64,000 nt of DNA, taken from positions 47,953-111,952 of the forward strand of contig JAFECS010000013.1 of NCBI GenBank assembly GCA_018241965.1, written 5' to 3'. The notes beneath the pieces were generated by a model that searched no databases, was not told where the DNA came from, and saw only the letters and a list, made by a program, of their open reading frames with translations. Origin of the DNA: Pseudomonadota bacterium. GTDB taxonomy: Bacteria > Pseudomonadota > Gammaproteobacteria > Berkiellales > Berkiellaceae. The translations under genes were made by a program, and so were the position numbers. Each line of letters opens with the position of its first letter. Within the stretch, counting starts at the first letter, position 1. Shown piece by piece: positions 1 through 9,228 of the stretch.

Positions 1-896
1 ACAAATAAGGCAAAGACTTCTAAATCCATGCAAACCAAACGTGCAGTAATTAAAGAAGGAAGCATGGTAATGTGGGGGTTGCTTTGTATATTGAGTTTTT
101 TGAGTTGTAAACACTGTGAAAGAGACTCCGGCAGCGCTGTTAATGCATTAGCGCTGACATCCAACACTTGCAACTGTTGACATTGGCCAATGTGATCTGG
201 AAGCTTTTCAAGATAGCTGCCGGTGACGCTCAATTGCTTCAAATTTTCAAGATCACAAATACTTCCTGGCAAAGCAGTCAATTTTGAACCCCAAATATTA
301 ACTACTTTTAGATTTCTGAGCTTTCCTATCTCAGGGGGTAACTTGGGGATCCTGCCAAATTCAATGGTAATTTGTTCTAATTGTTGAAGTTCAGCTATTT
401 TGGGCGATAACCAAACAAAACCCATACTGCTAATGGTAAGTTTTTGTAGGGATAATAAATTGGATCCAGCAAGTTTTTCTTTCAACGACTCACAAAAGGT
501 TCCCGTCAAACGCGTAATGTAATATAAACGTACATCATCAAACTGTCGAAGTTGGCATACTGCCAATAACGTGTTTATCTCTTCTAATAGCTCAAGTGGA
601 ACATGTTTTTTTTGTTTTTTTACCGTTTCTAGCTGCTCAAATAAAGCAGTCAAACGGCTCAGCTCAAGGTTAGAAAATGTTTCATTCACAGCTGCTTTTG
701 CCAGTGCTAATATTTCCATTTTACTATCTAATAACAACTTCCCTTCTGCATTCAATGAGATAGGTTGCTGTGCATTTGCAAAATCACGACCGTCTCTATT
801 AGTTTGTCTGATTGCATCTATCGTGGCAGGATCTAAATGGTCTTTTAATAAAGTTAGCAACAACTTATAAATGTTATTTTCAGGCCCAAGCTTCAT
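1..896 (-). CDS. Leucine-rich-repeat protein (C-terminus cut by window edge)
   Basis: The reading frame opens at ATG 896 and stays open to base 1, giving about 298 residues without a stop, so the C-terminus lies outside the window. The first ~130 residues are charged and helical. From about residue 150 onward the protein has leucine-rich repeats of the bacterial/plant-like type, seen as LPPEIGKLRNLK, LPGSICDLENLK, LPDHIGQCQQLQ and LPESLSQCLQLK, each about 23 residues apart. LRR domains of this kind mediate protein-protein binding and are common in secreted effectors of intracellular bacteria; no signal peptide is seen. It is followed on the same strand by another unrecognised candidate effector. 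The LRR fold is seen directly; an effector role is inference. Confidence 0.8.
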   Translation of the reverse strand, partial: MKLGPENNIYKLLLTLLKDHLDPATIDAIRQTNRDGRDFANAQQPISLNAEGKLLLDSKMEILALAKAAVNETFSNLELSRLTALFEQLETVKKQKKHVPLELLEEINTLLAVCQLRQFDDVRLYYITRLTGTFCESLKEKLAGSNLLSLQKLTISSMGFVWLSPKIAELQQLEQITIEFGRIPKLPPEIGKLRNLKVVNIWGSKLTALPGSICDLENLKQLSVTGSYLEKLPDHIGQCQQLQVLDVSANALTALPESLSQCLQLKKLNIQSNPHITMLPSLITARLVCMDLEVFALF

Positions 897-920
897 TCTT
901 GATTTTCCTTCATATTATTT

Positions 921-2684
921 TTATTTTTTCCCAAGCTTCTTATGGTCCGAATCTTTAGAACTATCATCTTTAGAACTATCTTTTTTATGAAATAAATCTA
1001 AGCCTTTCAAATGATCTTTTGTTGCTTGTACTTCATCAGATGAGGTACGCAGGGGTTGAGGAGAAGAAGGTGCGGATGATAGACTTGGCGCTTGTTCTGT
1101 TGATACGCTCTTAGAGCGTCCTCTGTTGAAAGCCATTAATAAAGGATTAAAAGGCCCTTTTTCTTTGCGAGGAACAGAGGGTGATGAATCCATTTGTCTC
1201 GGTGGCAGCGATGGTGACTCAGACACTGTGATGCGTGGCGCTTGTGGAGAATGCTCTTCCAATTTTGTAGTCACAGCCTGCAACCTTTGCAATACATCTG
1301 GTTCTTGTACTTTCACTGCCTTAGCGGTTTTTTCTCTTTCAGCCAACTCTTCTAGCCTTGCTTTTGCATCATCTCGTCTTTGTAAAAAACCTTGCGTTTC
1401 CTCCAAGGATGGTGCTAATGGCACAGGAGGAACTAAAGCATCAGGATCTTTAATCAGCGCTTTATTTTGTTCGGCAAATGTTTGCTTAAATCGATTTAAC
1501 AATAAATCCTCTATTTTGTTATTTCCTAAAAACCCTGCTTCAAATCCTGTTAACGCTTCACTAGAAAGAACGTATGCAAACATTTCTGTATTAAGATGTT
1601 TTAGCTCAAGATCATTGCTTTCATAGATTCGAAGATCTAGTTTAACACTGTGTTCAAAGCACATGACTTTTAACGGAAACATCAGTGATTTATCAACTTC
1701 TTTTTTCAGTTTCTCGCCATAACCATGCGCGGTACGATTCTTTTCAATTTCTGCACGGATAATTTTCCGTAATTCATCGTCATTCCCTTCATTAATCAGC
1801 TTAGCTATCTTTTCATCTTGATAGTACCTTCCTGCCATAAAAGGCCCAAAAGAGGCTATGGTGGCTTGCCTGAAATCTTCAGGGCTAATCATGGTGTGAA
1901 CCATTCTTTTTTGTATTGCCATCTTTCGCTCATTTGCATCTGGCGCACTTGGATCGATTGATTTCAATTCTAAAGCCAATTGTGCAAACTCTGCCTGCCT
2001 TTTTGGTGAAATGTTCGCATCAATATCGTAACGGACTATGTCTTGGTTAGATTTAATCTTGCCAGATATTGCTGTATTAACTGCCCCTCTTCTAATAACT
2101 TCTAAGGGCGATAACTTTTGCTCTTCCTGTTTTGAAGCTTGACTTTCCTCAACATGGAAAACCGCCATAACCGCTTCTGTATTTTTAACATTTGCCATTC
2201 CCAGAAAGCTAGCATAGGCATCTTTATAATTATCAGCCAATTTTCCTCGCTGCTCTATCAATTCATCAAATTCAGCTTTAAGTGCAGGATCACCCGCAAT
2301 GGCTCTAAAAAATGCTTGACTAATTTTTTTTGGATCATCATCCATGAATGATTTAAAACCTTCTCTTTCCATAGATCTTGAAATTACTTTCAATAATATA
2401 GAGGTCAGCTTCTCATTCGCAGCCATTTCAATATCACCCAGTATTTTTTTAAACTCGAAGTTAATATAGGTAATATCCCCTGCGGTGAGCTTCCCCTCAG
2501 GATTACTGTCTCTTCGCTTAATGATATTTTGCAGGAGCACACCTAATTTGCCTGGCTCTACCCCCAGCCCAATCAAAAATCCCATTGGATCTTCTGGGGA
2601 TTTTGGCTTTGCACTAAAAATGCTGGCGCTTCTGGGTCTGCTTGGTTTGGGTGAACTTGTAACAGAACTTGAACCGGATTTCAT
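921..2684 (-). CDS. Unrecognised 587-aa protein with Ser/Pro-rich tail, candidate effector
   Basis: I do not recognise a family. The chosen ATG at 2684 is preceded by GGGGA four bases upstream; an in-frame GTG at 2726 would add 14 residues but has no comparable ribosome binding site. Residues ~1-30 are Ser/Pro/Arg-rich (SSPKPSRPRSAS). A predicted all-helical region of about 350 residues follows. The C-terminal ~150 residues are low-complexity, with Ser-Pro and polar runs (SPSLPPRQMDSSPSVPR, SAPSSPQPLRTSSDE) and a Lys/Asp/Ser tail (KKDSSKDDSSKDSDHKK). There are no membrane segments and no signal peptide. A helical core with disordered phospho-acceptor-like ends resembles many type IV effectors. 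It lies just after the start of the LRR gene on the same strand, with 24 bases between. Confidence 0.7.
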   Translation of the reverse strand: MKSGSSSVTSSPKPSRPRSASIFSAKPKSPEDPMGFLIGLGVEPGKLGVLLQNIIKRRDSNPEGKLTAGDITYINFEFKKILGDIEMAANEKLTSILLKVISRSMEREGFKSFMDDDPKKISQAFFRAIAGDPALKAEFDELIEQRGKLADNYKDAYASFLGMANVKNTEAVMAVFHVEESQASKQEEQKLSPLEVIRRGAVNTAISGKIKSNQDIVRYDIDANISPKRQAEFAQLALELKSIDPSAPDANERKMAIQKRMVHTMISPEDFRQATIASFGPFMAGRYYQDEKIAKLINEGNDDELRKIIRAEIEKNRTAHGYGEKLKKEVDKSLMFPLKVMCFEHSVKLDLRIYESNDLELKHLNTEMFAYVLSSEALTGFEAGFLGNNKIEDLLLNRFKQTFAEQNKALIKDPDALVPPVPLAPSLEETQGFLQRRDDAKARLEELAEREKTAKAVKVQEPDVLQRLQAVTTKLEEHSPQAPRITVSESPSLPPRQMDSSPSVPRKEKGPFNPLLMAFNRGRSKSVSTEQAPSLSSAPSSPQPLRTSSDEVQATKDHLKGLDLFHKKDSSKDDSSKDSDHKKLGKK

Positions 2685-2816
2685 CGTGTCCCCGCTAATG
2701 ACACTGTTTTTACTGATGATATACACTCAATGTCACTTGAGGTATACTTTTATTCTAAGCTATGTAGCTACTACATTACATATTATTTTTAGTGTAAATA
2801 CGCATTCAATAATGAT

Positions 2817-4193
2817 TTAAAGTTCAACTAGCGTTTTGCGCAGCGCTTTGGCTTTGGTGAGGGTCTCCTCATATTCCTCAGAGGGATCTGAATCGACGGT
2901 TACCGCACCACCGGTTTGAAAAGTGAGCTTTTCTTTGTTCATCACAAAGGTGCGAATGGTAATGGAAAGATCCATATCACCATTAAAACCGATATACCCC
3001 ATACTGCCGCAATACGGGCCGCGCACGGTAGGCTCAATTTCAGCGATGATTTCCATGGTGCGAATTTTAGGCGCACCGGTAATAGAGCCACCGGGGAAGG
3101 TGGCTTTTAATAAATCAATGGCAGTTTTGTTTTCTTGTAATTGACCTTCTACAACTGATACTAAGTGATGCACAGTGGCAAAAGATTCTAAACCACACAA
3201 TTGTGGCACATGAATAGTGTTTGGCTTGCAGACTCTGGAAATATCATTGCGCATTAAATCCACAATCATCACATTTTCTGCCCAATCTTTCTCACTTTTC
3301 AATAATGCTTCACCATTGGCTTTATCAATCAGCGGATCCTGACTTCGTGGGCGAGTGCCTTTGATGGGTCTTGCCTCAACATAACCATCACTAAGCTTTA
3401 AAAAGCGTTCTGGGGAAGCAGAGGCCACCACCCAATCGTTATATTGCAGGTAAGCGGCAAACGGGGCCGGGTTTTTTGCACGTAATTTGCGATAAAGCGC
3501 AAATGGATCAACTTGCGGACGCGGGCAGGAAAAACGTTGGGAAATATTAGCTTCAAAAATATCCCCTGCGCGAATATACTCAATAACCTTACTCACTGCA
3601 GCTTCATAGCTTTGTTGGTTAAAAGTTGAGGTAATTTCTGAATCATCAATGGCAAAATTGGGTATTTGCGCTAAGGGTTGCGATAAATAACCCAGCACCC
3701 AGGAAATCCTTTGTTCGGCACGTTCCCTTCTTTTGGCACTTTCTTGCTCTGGATATCCGCTTGAGAACACCCAAGCGCGCTTTTGTTTGTTATCCCAAGC
3801 CAAAACTAAATCATAAAATCCCACTAATAATTCTGGAAGCTGCAGATCATCAATTGTACTTTGAGGAATTTTTTCTAAATAACCACCCAGTTCATACCCA
3901 AACATACCTGCAACACCACCTTGAAAAGGCGGTAAATCGGGCAAACACGACAAAGGATATTGCTTTAATTTTTGTTCTAGTGCATCAAAAGGGTTTACTG
4001 TTGCATTTTTACATAGCATGATCTCAAAGGGCGAGACACCAATAAAACTATAGCGACCATTTTCATCAACGCGTGCGCTATCTAAAAATAAAGCGCCTTG
4101 CTGCGGTATGGCAGCAAAAACACTAACGGGGCAACAATAAGGGAACTCCTCTACCAACGGAAATTCAGGCAACATTGCTTTGCTCTGGCACAT
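2817..4193 (-). CDS. pabB: Aminodeoxychorismate synthase component I
   Basis: Makes 4-amino-4-deoxychorismate from chorismate with ammonia from a glutaminase partner, the first step toward p-aminobenzoate and folate. The 458-residue protein has the chorismate-binding core: PIKGTRPR (the Lys of PIKGT distinguishes PabB from anthranilate synthase, which has Ala), ENVMIVDLMRND, and GGSITGAPKIRTMEII. The N-terminal domain ends near residue 190. No PabA glutaminase gene is in the window. The ATG at 4193 lies inside the end of ubiC, so the two are probably co-transcribed and translationally coupled; an internal ATG at 4175 is also possible. Function is assigned from motifs and is well supported. 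Confidence 0.92.
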   Translation of the reverse strand: MCQSKAMLPEFPLVEEFPYCCPVSVFAAIPQQGALFLDSARVDENGRYSFIGVSPFEIMLCKNATVNPFDALEQKLKQYPLSCLPDLPPFQGGVAGMFGYELGGYLEKIPQSTIDDLQLPELLVGFYDLVLAWDNKQKRAWVFSSGYPEQESAKRRERAEQRISWVLGYLSQPLAQIPNFAIDDSEITSTFNQQSYEAAVSKVIEYIRAGDIFEANISQRFSCPRPQVDPFALYRKLRAKNPAPFAAYLQYNDWVVASASPERFLKLSDGYVEARPIKGTRPRSQDPLIDKANGEALLKSEKDWAENVMIVDLMRNDISRVCKPNTIHVPQLCGLESFATVHHLVSVVEGQLQENKTAIDLLKATFPGGSITGAPKIRTMEIIAEIEPTVRGPYCGSMGYIGFNGDMDLSITIRTFVMNKEKLTFQTGGAVTVDSDPSEEYEETLTKAKALRKTLVEL

Positions 4194-4731
4194 AGGCAGG
4201 AAGGCTGGGTAAAAACAATTCTGTCACTAATAGTGGATTGCCCTTGATGTTAAATACAGAGCGCCTAGCCCATAAATCTTGCGCAGTAAATTGCGGCAAA
4301 TGTGCAAAAATATTTTGACAAAGCGGATCATTGCTTTCAAAACAGCTAAATTCAAAGCCACTTCTTTTAGCTTCTGGATTATTATAAAGCAACGTTTCAC
4401 CAATGGGTTTAGTGCCCAAATTTTCAAAATCTTGAAAATGGGCTTTATACGTTTGCGGCGTTATGACGACACGGCCATAAGTTAAAGGGATGTTGTTATC
4501 CCCTACCAATAAAACTTGGCGCACAAAAGGAATGTCGTTTTTTTGTAAATGTAAAATAGGATATTCATCGTCAAAGGCATGGGTAAAACGCGCATCAAGC
4601 ACTTTAACGGTTAAAGTGTTGCTCACCCGCTTGAGTGCTTTACTCAAGATGTAGGGCTTGGTTAACCACGCAGATTGCTGCCCTAAGGGGTTAAGCTTTG
4701 TTAAATCGGTTGTCCAGCCTGAGTGAGACAT
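4165..4731 (-). CDS. ubiC: Chorismate lyase (ubiquinone pathway)
   Basis: Cleaves chorismate to 4-hydroxybenzoate plus pyruvate, the entry step of ubiquinone synthesis. The 188-residue length is close to the family norm (about 165). Family hallmarks are seen in order: VRQVLL, PLTYGRVVITPQTY, LGTKPIGETLL, RSGFEFSCF, WARRSVFNIKGNPLLVTELFLPSLP. The gene overlaps the start of pabB by 29 bases, pairing two chorismate-consuming enzymes in one unit. The prenyltransferase gene ubiA, often next to ubiC, is not seen here. Confidence 0.93.
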   Translation of the reverse strand: MSHSGWTTDLTKLNPLGQQSAWLTKPYILSKALKRVSNTLTVKVLDARFTHAFDDEYPILHLQKNDIPFVRQVLLVGDNNIPLTYGRVVITPQTYKAHFQDFENLGTKPIGETLLYNNPEAKRSGFEFSCFESNDPLCQNIFAHLPQFTAQDLWARRSVFNIKGNPLLVTELFLPSLPAYVPEQSNVA

Positions 4732-4946
4732 ACTTTCTGTAGGGTTCCGTGTATCAACTTGTGTTGATGCATGCTAACAAACGAGCGGTTAAAAAACAAA
4801 CGACATAGTTTGGTAACTAGTGCAGTTACAGCAAACTAAGTGGCTGTTTATAAAGCCATTTTTACTTTTTATTTTGTAAATGATGAACTTGTGCTTGGTG
4901 TCTTATGTCTTAAAGATAACTCTTAAATTTAATTAAAGAGGCAGTT

Positions 4947-6032
4947 ATGTCTACAGGTGCATCCAATCCAACAAGTATTGAACAGATAAATAAAGCTATT
5001 TATACATTCGTTACTGAAACAGCAAGCAATCTATACTACCCGGAGTTTTGGGACAATTTTACTCTTGATGATAAAAATAATGAGGCTTTTAAAAATCATC
5101 TGGCTGCAATTGCTAGCAATAAGCCTATACAGTTTAATGAAGCGTTTCTCAATACGCTGATAAAATTATTAAACTCTGTTCCCGATGATGAACCCAAAAA
5201 GAAACAACTCTATGATCTTGTTGTCAAATACAATGAATGTAGTCCAAAACCGGAAAAGCACAATAATGAAGTTATCCAAGCTGGTAAAAATATTGTGCAG
5301 GTAGCTCCACAGGAAAAGGTAACCGAAATAAAGCAAGAGAAGCAGAAACCAAAAAAATTAAGCAAAAAAGAGCACAAAAAGGCAGTAATGGCCCACTACG
5401 AAACAGATGAACCTGAAAAAAAACAGTCACGATTTAACATTAAAAGAAAATTATCTTCTGCGAAAAACCGATTAACCAGTACTGGGGGGACAATAGTTTC
5501 TCATGCTGGTGATGCATTAGCTTTTACTGGACGAACTATAGAAGGCGGAGCAAAAGGGATAAAGAACAAAGCTGAAGGTGGCTTAAGATCACTTGCTGAA
5601 AAAACAGGTATTAGTGACAAAAGACAATCAGTAACATTTAGTGATGCAAGTCACCCAGTACATACAGCACAACCAGCAACACCCTTTGCCCCGCCCCCAA
5701 GATCATCAGATGCACAATACACAACAGATCAACAAAAACGAGCCAAGCAACAGATACTAGCAGCAAAAGAAATTGTTCATAGTTCAGATCTTCCTAAAGA
5801 TCAAAAAGAAAGGCTTATAAATCTCTTAGACATAGGAAAATACACAAACCTAAGTAAAGCAGAACAACAAGATGATAATAAGACCATCAATCAAGTTATA
5901 AGAAATCTAGAATCCTTTAAAAGCGAAGTTCAAAGCAAAAGAGGTGGTAAAAAATGTGCCGAACTTATTGAGGATAGCTTAAAAAATATACAAGGGGCTC
6001 TTAACCCCGTAAGTAGAGAGCGCCCGCACTAG
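4947..6032 (+). CDS. Unrecognised 361-aa lysine-rich protein, candidate effector
   Basis: No family recognised. The ATG is preceded by AAAGAGG seven bases upstream. The first ~105 residues look globular and helical. Residues ~115-180 are very basic and probably disordered (KQEKQKPKKLSKKEHKK). A glycine-containing amphipathic stretch follows (DALAFTGRTIEGGAKGIKNKAEGG, residues ~190-213), then a Pro-rich linker with PFAPPPR and a C-terminal helical region. There is no signal peptide or transmembrane helix. The upstream gap 4732-4946 contains TCTTAAA twice, 13 bases apart (4908 and 4921), preceded by TCTTATG at 4901; these may be regulatory. The gene stands alone between divergent ubiC and a downstream ABC transporter. 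Confidence 0.7.
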   Translation: MSTGASNPTSIEQINKAIYTFVTETASNLYYPEFWDNFTLDDKNNEAFKNHLAAIASNKPIQFNEAFLNTLIKLLNSVPDDEPKKKQLYDLVVKYNECSPKPEKHNNEVIQAGKNIVQVAPQEKVTEIKQEKQKPKKLSKKEHKKAVMAHYETDEPEKKQSRFNIKRKLSSAKNRLTSTGGTIVSHAGDALAFTGRTIEGGAKGIKNKAEGGLRSLAEKTGISDKRQSVTFSDASHPVHTAQPATPFAPPPRSSDAQYTTDQQKRAKQQILAAKEIVHSSDLPKDQKERLINLLDIGKYTNLSKAEQQDDNKTINQVIRNLESFKSEVQSKRGGKKCAELIEDSLKNIQGALNPVSRERPH

Positions 6033-6154
6033 GCTTGAGATAATATTTTGTTATTACACTAATTAATATATATTAAGCTTTATGTACCTCGTGCAAACTC
6101 CCCAGTAAGAACCTTATAATAAGGTCAATATTGAACTAACCATAACTGGGTTAT

Positions 6155-7900
6155 ATGTCTAACAAGTCATACTATACCAAACCCCAAAGCAAATTTGCTC
6201 TGCCATTGAACCAATGGGATTTAATTATCCTCTTATTGTTCTTTGGAGTATTGGTTGCGTTTGTCTGGGGTGCCGAACAAATGACGGCACCTTATGAGCT
6301 AGGCAAACAGATCCCTATTTCTTTATCCCCCAAGATGTTACCTGGGTATGCGGTGTCTTCCATTATCCGCATTGCGATTGCGCTTTTATTTTCCTTATTG
6401 TTTACTTTTACCATTGCCACCCTGGCCGCTAAAAGCCAACGCGCCGAGCGTTTTATTTTACCTTTTATCGATATAATGCAATCAGTACCGGTGCTTGGGT
6501 TTTTATCGATTTCTATTTTAGCTTTTATTTATCTTTTTCCAGGAAGCCAACTCGGACCAGAATGCGCAGCCATTTTTGCGATTTTCACCTCGCAAGCTTG
6601 GAACATTGCGATGAGCTTTTATCAGTCCTTACGCACCGTTCCCAAAGATCTAAATGAAGCAGCAGATATGTTCCATTTAACACCTTGGCAACGATTTTGG
6701 CGCTTAGAGGTACCCTTTGCCACACCAGGCTTAATTTGGAACACCATGATGTCCATTTCTAGCAGTTGGTTTTTTGTAGTTGCCTCCGAAGCTATCTCGG
6801 TGAATAATCAAAATATTACTTTGCCTGGTATAGGTTCCTATATCTACAAAGCCACCCAAGAATCTAACTATCAGGCCATCTACTATGCCATCTTGACGAT
6901 GTTTATCGTGATTATCATTTATGATCAATTGTTGTTTAGACCCTTAGTTGCTTGGTCAGAAAAGTTTAAGGTTGAAGCAAACCCAGAAGTCTACGCTGAT
7001 AGTTGGTTTTTGAATTTATTACAACGCGCCAAACTGATTCAGTTTGTATTTTCGTTTTTACTCAATATTCGTGATCTATTCACTATTCCCTTTTCTAGCC
7101 GCGAGCACACCCCCCGTAAAATTTCTCCTAAAATACGCCAAGCAATTACTTGGACAGCCATTACCTTTTGGAATAGTTTCCTGTTCATTGGCATCATTGC
7201 CTCTTGCATTATCTTGGCACGTTTTATCTATACGGAAGTAACCTTGTCTGAAGTCATTGATGTATTTGGCTTAGGGTTGCTCACTGCCACGAAAATTGCG
7301 ATCATGGTTATCCTCTGCTCCTTGATATGGGTACCTATAGGGGTGTGGGTAGGTTTGCGCCCAAAAACGGCTAATGTTGTTCAATTGTTTGCTCAGATCT
7401 TTGCTTCATTCCCAGCAAATATTATTTACCCGGTACTGTATGTTTACATTGTGACATTTCATTTAAATATTGATATCTGGACAGCCCCTTTACTTATTTT
7501 AGGAACACAGTGGTACATTTTGTTTAATGTGGTCGCCGGTGCCAGCAGCTTACCGCAAGATCTGCATTTAGTGGCGCAAAACTATGGATTAAAGGGCTGG
7601 TTGTGGTGGCGTAAACTTATTCTGCCAGGGATCTATCCTTATTATATTACCGGGGCCATGACCGCTGTCGGCGGCAGTTGGAATGCCAGCATTATAGCCG
7701 AAGTTGTCAGTTCAGGGGGGCAAACCCTATTATCTAAAGGTCTTGGCAGTTACATCACCCAATATACGACTGTAGGCGATTTCCCTCGTATTGCTTTAGG
7801 AATAGCAGTGATGAGTATTTACGTTGTGGTCATTAACCGCCTTGTTTGGCAAAAACTTTATGATATGGCTGAAGAAAGATTTCAAATAGGAACAGCATAG
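6155..7900 (+). CDS. ABC transporter, fused double permease (nitrate/sulfonate type)
   Basis: Integral membrane component of an importer-like ABC transporter. The 581-residue protein contains two binding-protein-dependent permease domains in one chain: residues ~75-260, and ~365-575 after a hydrophilic linker around residues 300-320. The EAA-type coupling loops appear as LNEAADMFHLTPWQRFWRLEVPFATPG and LVAQNYGLKGWLWWRKLILPGIYP, matching the SsuC/NrtB/TauC superfamily. The ATPase gene follows after 11 bases. No periplasmic substrate-binding protein gene lies nearby, so the substrate cannot be named; nitrate, sulfonate or bicarbonate labels are only superfamily names. Confidence 0.88.
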   Translation: MSNKSYYTKPQSKFALPLNQWDLIILLLFFGVLVAFVWGAEQMTAPYELGKQIPISLSPKMLPGYAVSSIIRIAIALLFSLLFTFTIATLAAKSQRAERFILPFIDIMQSVPVLGFLSISILAFIYLFPGSQLGPECAAIFAIFTSQAWNIAMSFYQSLRTVPKDLNEAADMFHLTPWQRFWRLEVPFATPGLIWNTMMSISSSWFFVVASEAISVNNQNITLPGIGSYIYKATQESNYQAIYYAILTMFIVIIIYDQLLFRPLVAWSEKFKVEANPEVYADSWFLNLLQRAKLIQFVFSFLLNIRDLFTIPFSSREHTPRKISPKIRQAITWTAITFWNSFLFIGIIASCIILARFIYTEVTLSEVIDVFGLGLLTATKIAIMVILCSLIWVPIGVWVGLRPKTANVVQLFAQIFASFPANIIYPVLYVYIVTFHLNIDIWTAPLLILGTQWYILFNVVAGASSLPQDLHLVAQNYGLKGWLWWRKLILPGIYPYYITGAMTAVGGSWNASIIAEVVSSGGQTLLSKGLGSYITQYTTVGDFPRIALGIAVMSIYVVVINRLVWQKLYDMAEERFQIGTA

Positions 7901-7911
7901 CAGGATAGGCA

Positions 7912-9228
7912 ATGACAATTGATGCAGATAAAAAAGTAATTTTTACGGTAAAAGATTTGAAAAAAACCTTTCGCTCCAGCGAAGGCCAAGAACTCATTGT
8001 TCTTGAAGATGTTAACTTTACCATGTATGAAAATGAAATTGTGGCATTGCTTGGCAAATCGGGCGCCGGTAAATCTACCTTGATGAGAATAATAGCGGGT
8101 CTTATTAAACCCAGTAGTGGACAAGTCATCTATAGAGGCACCCCAGTTAGCGAGCCTGTGAAAGGCATCGCCATGGTATTTCAAAATTTTGCCCTTTTAC
8201 CCTGGCTGACAGTTTTGCAAAACGTAGAATTAGGTTTAGAAGCTTTAGGAATTGATAAGCAACAACGTCGTAAACGTGCCCTCAAAGCAATTGATACTAT
8301 TGGTCTAGATGGTTTTGAATCCGCTTATCCTAAAGAGTTATCCGGGGGAATGCGTCAACGCGTTGGGTTTGCCAGAGCATTAGTGGTGGATCCTGAACTC
8401 TTGCTCATGGATGAACCCTTCTCTGCATTAGATGTGCTCACCTCAGAAAGTTTAAAAAGCGACTTACTAGATTTATGGCTGGCCAAACGTACGCGTACTA
8501 AAGGAATTTTATTTGTCACCCATAGCATTGAAGAAGCAGCGTTAATGGCCGATAGAATTATTATTTTCACGGGGAACCCCGGCCGCATACGTGCAGAATT
8601 AACGGTCAGTAGCCCGCTACCACGTGATCCTGAAGATCCGCATTTTAGAAAATTAGTCGATGATATCTATTCTTTAATGACCACTAGCGAAAGAAAACGT
8701 GTGCGCTTAGAGGCTGGGGTAGATTATCAAAAAATGGAATTGGGTTATCGCTTACCGGATGTGGAGATCTCAGAGCTTATTGGCTTTGTGGACGCACTTT
8801 CTTCTGAAGAAACTTCAGGTCCTATCGATTTACCCATGCTCTCAGAAAGCTTACACTTAGAAGCCGATAGTTTATTTCAATTAAGTGAAGCTTTAGAGAT
8901 CTTAAGCTTTGCCACGGTTTCTAAGGGGGACATTACCCTTACCGAAGAAGGTAAATTATTTGCCAATGCCAGTATTCAAGAGCGAAAGAAAATGTTTGCT
9001 AAACAATTGGAAAAACGTGTTCCACTAGCAAAACATATTCGTGACACACTCGACAACCGAAGCAATCATCGTGAAAATGAAGAATACTTCTTGAATGAAC
9101 TCAAAGAACAGCTCACTGAAGCGGAAGCTGAAAGAGTGCTCACTGTGATGATCGACTGGGGCCGTTATGCGGAAATTTTTGCTTACGATTATGATTCAGG
9201 GATCTTGAGTCTTGAAAACCCTAATTAA
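7912..9228 (+). CDS. ABC transporter ATPase with C-terminal AAA-associated domain
   Basis: ATP-hydrolysing partner of the preceding permease. Residues ~1-250 form an SsuB/NrtD-type ATPase with Walker A GKSGAGKST (about residue 48), a Q-loop in VFQNFALLPW, signature LSGGMRQRVGFARAL, Walker B LLLMDEPFSALD and the switch histidine in VTHSIEEA. Residues ~270-438 are an extra domain of the kind annotated as AAA-associated (ABC_transp_C), rich in acidic and leucine residues, with unknown function. AGGA lies six bases before the ATG. Its last 17 bases overlap the TTG start of tamA, which suggests the transporter and tamA are co-transcribed. Confidence 0.9.
   Translation: MTIDADKKVIFTVKDLKKTFRSSEGQELIVLEDVNFTMYENEIVALLGKSGAGKSTLMRIIAGLIKPSSGQVIYRGTPVSEPVKGIAMVFQNFALLPWLTVLQNVELGLEALGIDKQQRRKRALKAIDTIGLDGFESAYPKELSGGMRQRVGFARALVVDPELLLMDEPFSALDVLTSESLKSDLLDLWLAKRTRTKGILFVTHSIEEAALMADRIIIFTGNPGRIRAELTVSSPLPRDPEDPHFRKLVDDIYSLMTTSERKRVRLEAGVDYQKMELGYRLPDVEISELIGFVDALSSEETSGPIDLPMLSESLHLEADSLFQLSEALEILSFATVSKGDITLTEEGKLFANASIQERKKMFAKQLEKRVPLAKHIRDTLDNRSNHRENEEYFLNELKEQLTEAEAERVLTVMIDWGRYAEIFAYDYDSGILSLENPN

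Noticed and set aside
1126..1626. 166-codon open frame antisense to the Ser/Pro-rich orphan
   Set aside because: It lies wholly inside a better-supported gene, has no ribosome binding site, and its Ser/Cys-rich composition is the mirror of the opposite strand.
4901..4927. PmrA-box-like direct repeats (TCTTAAA twice)
   Set aside because: The spacing is 13 bases; published PmrA boxes use 11. Kept only as a note on the gene.
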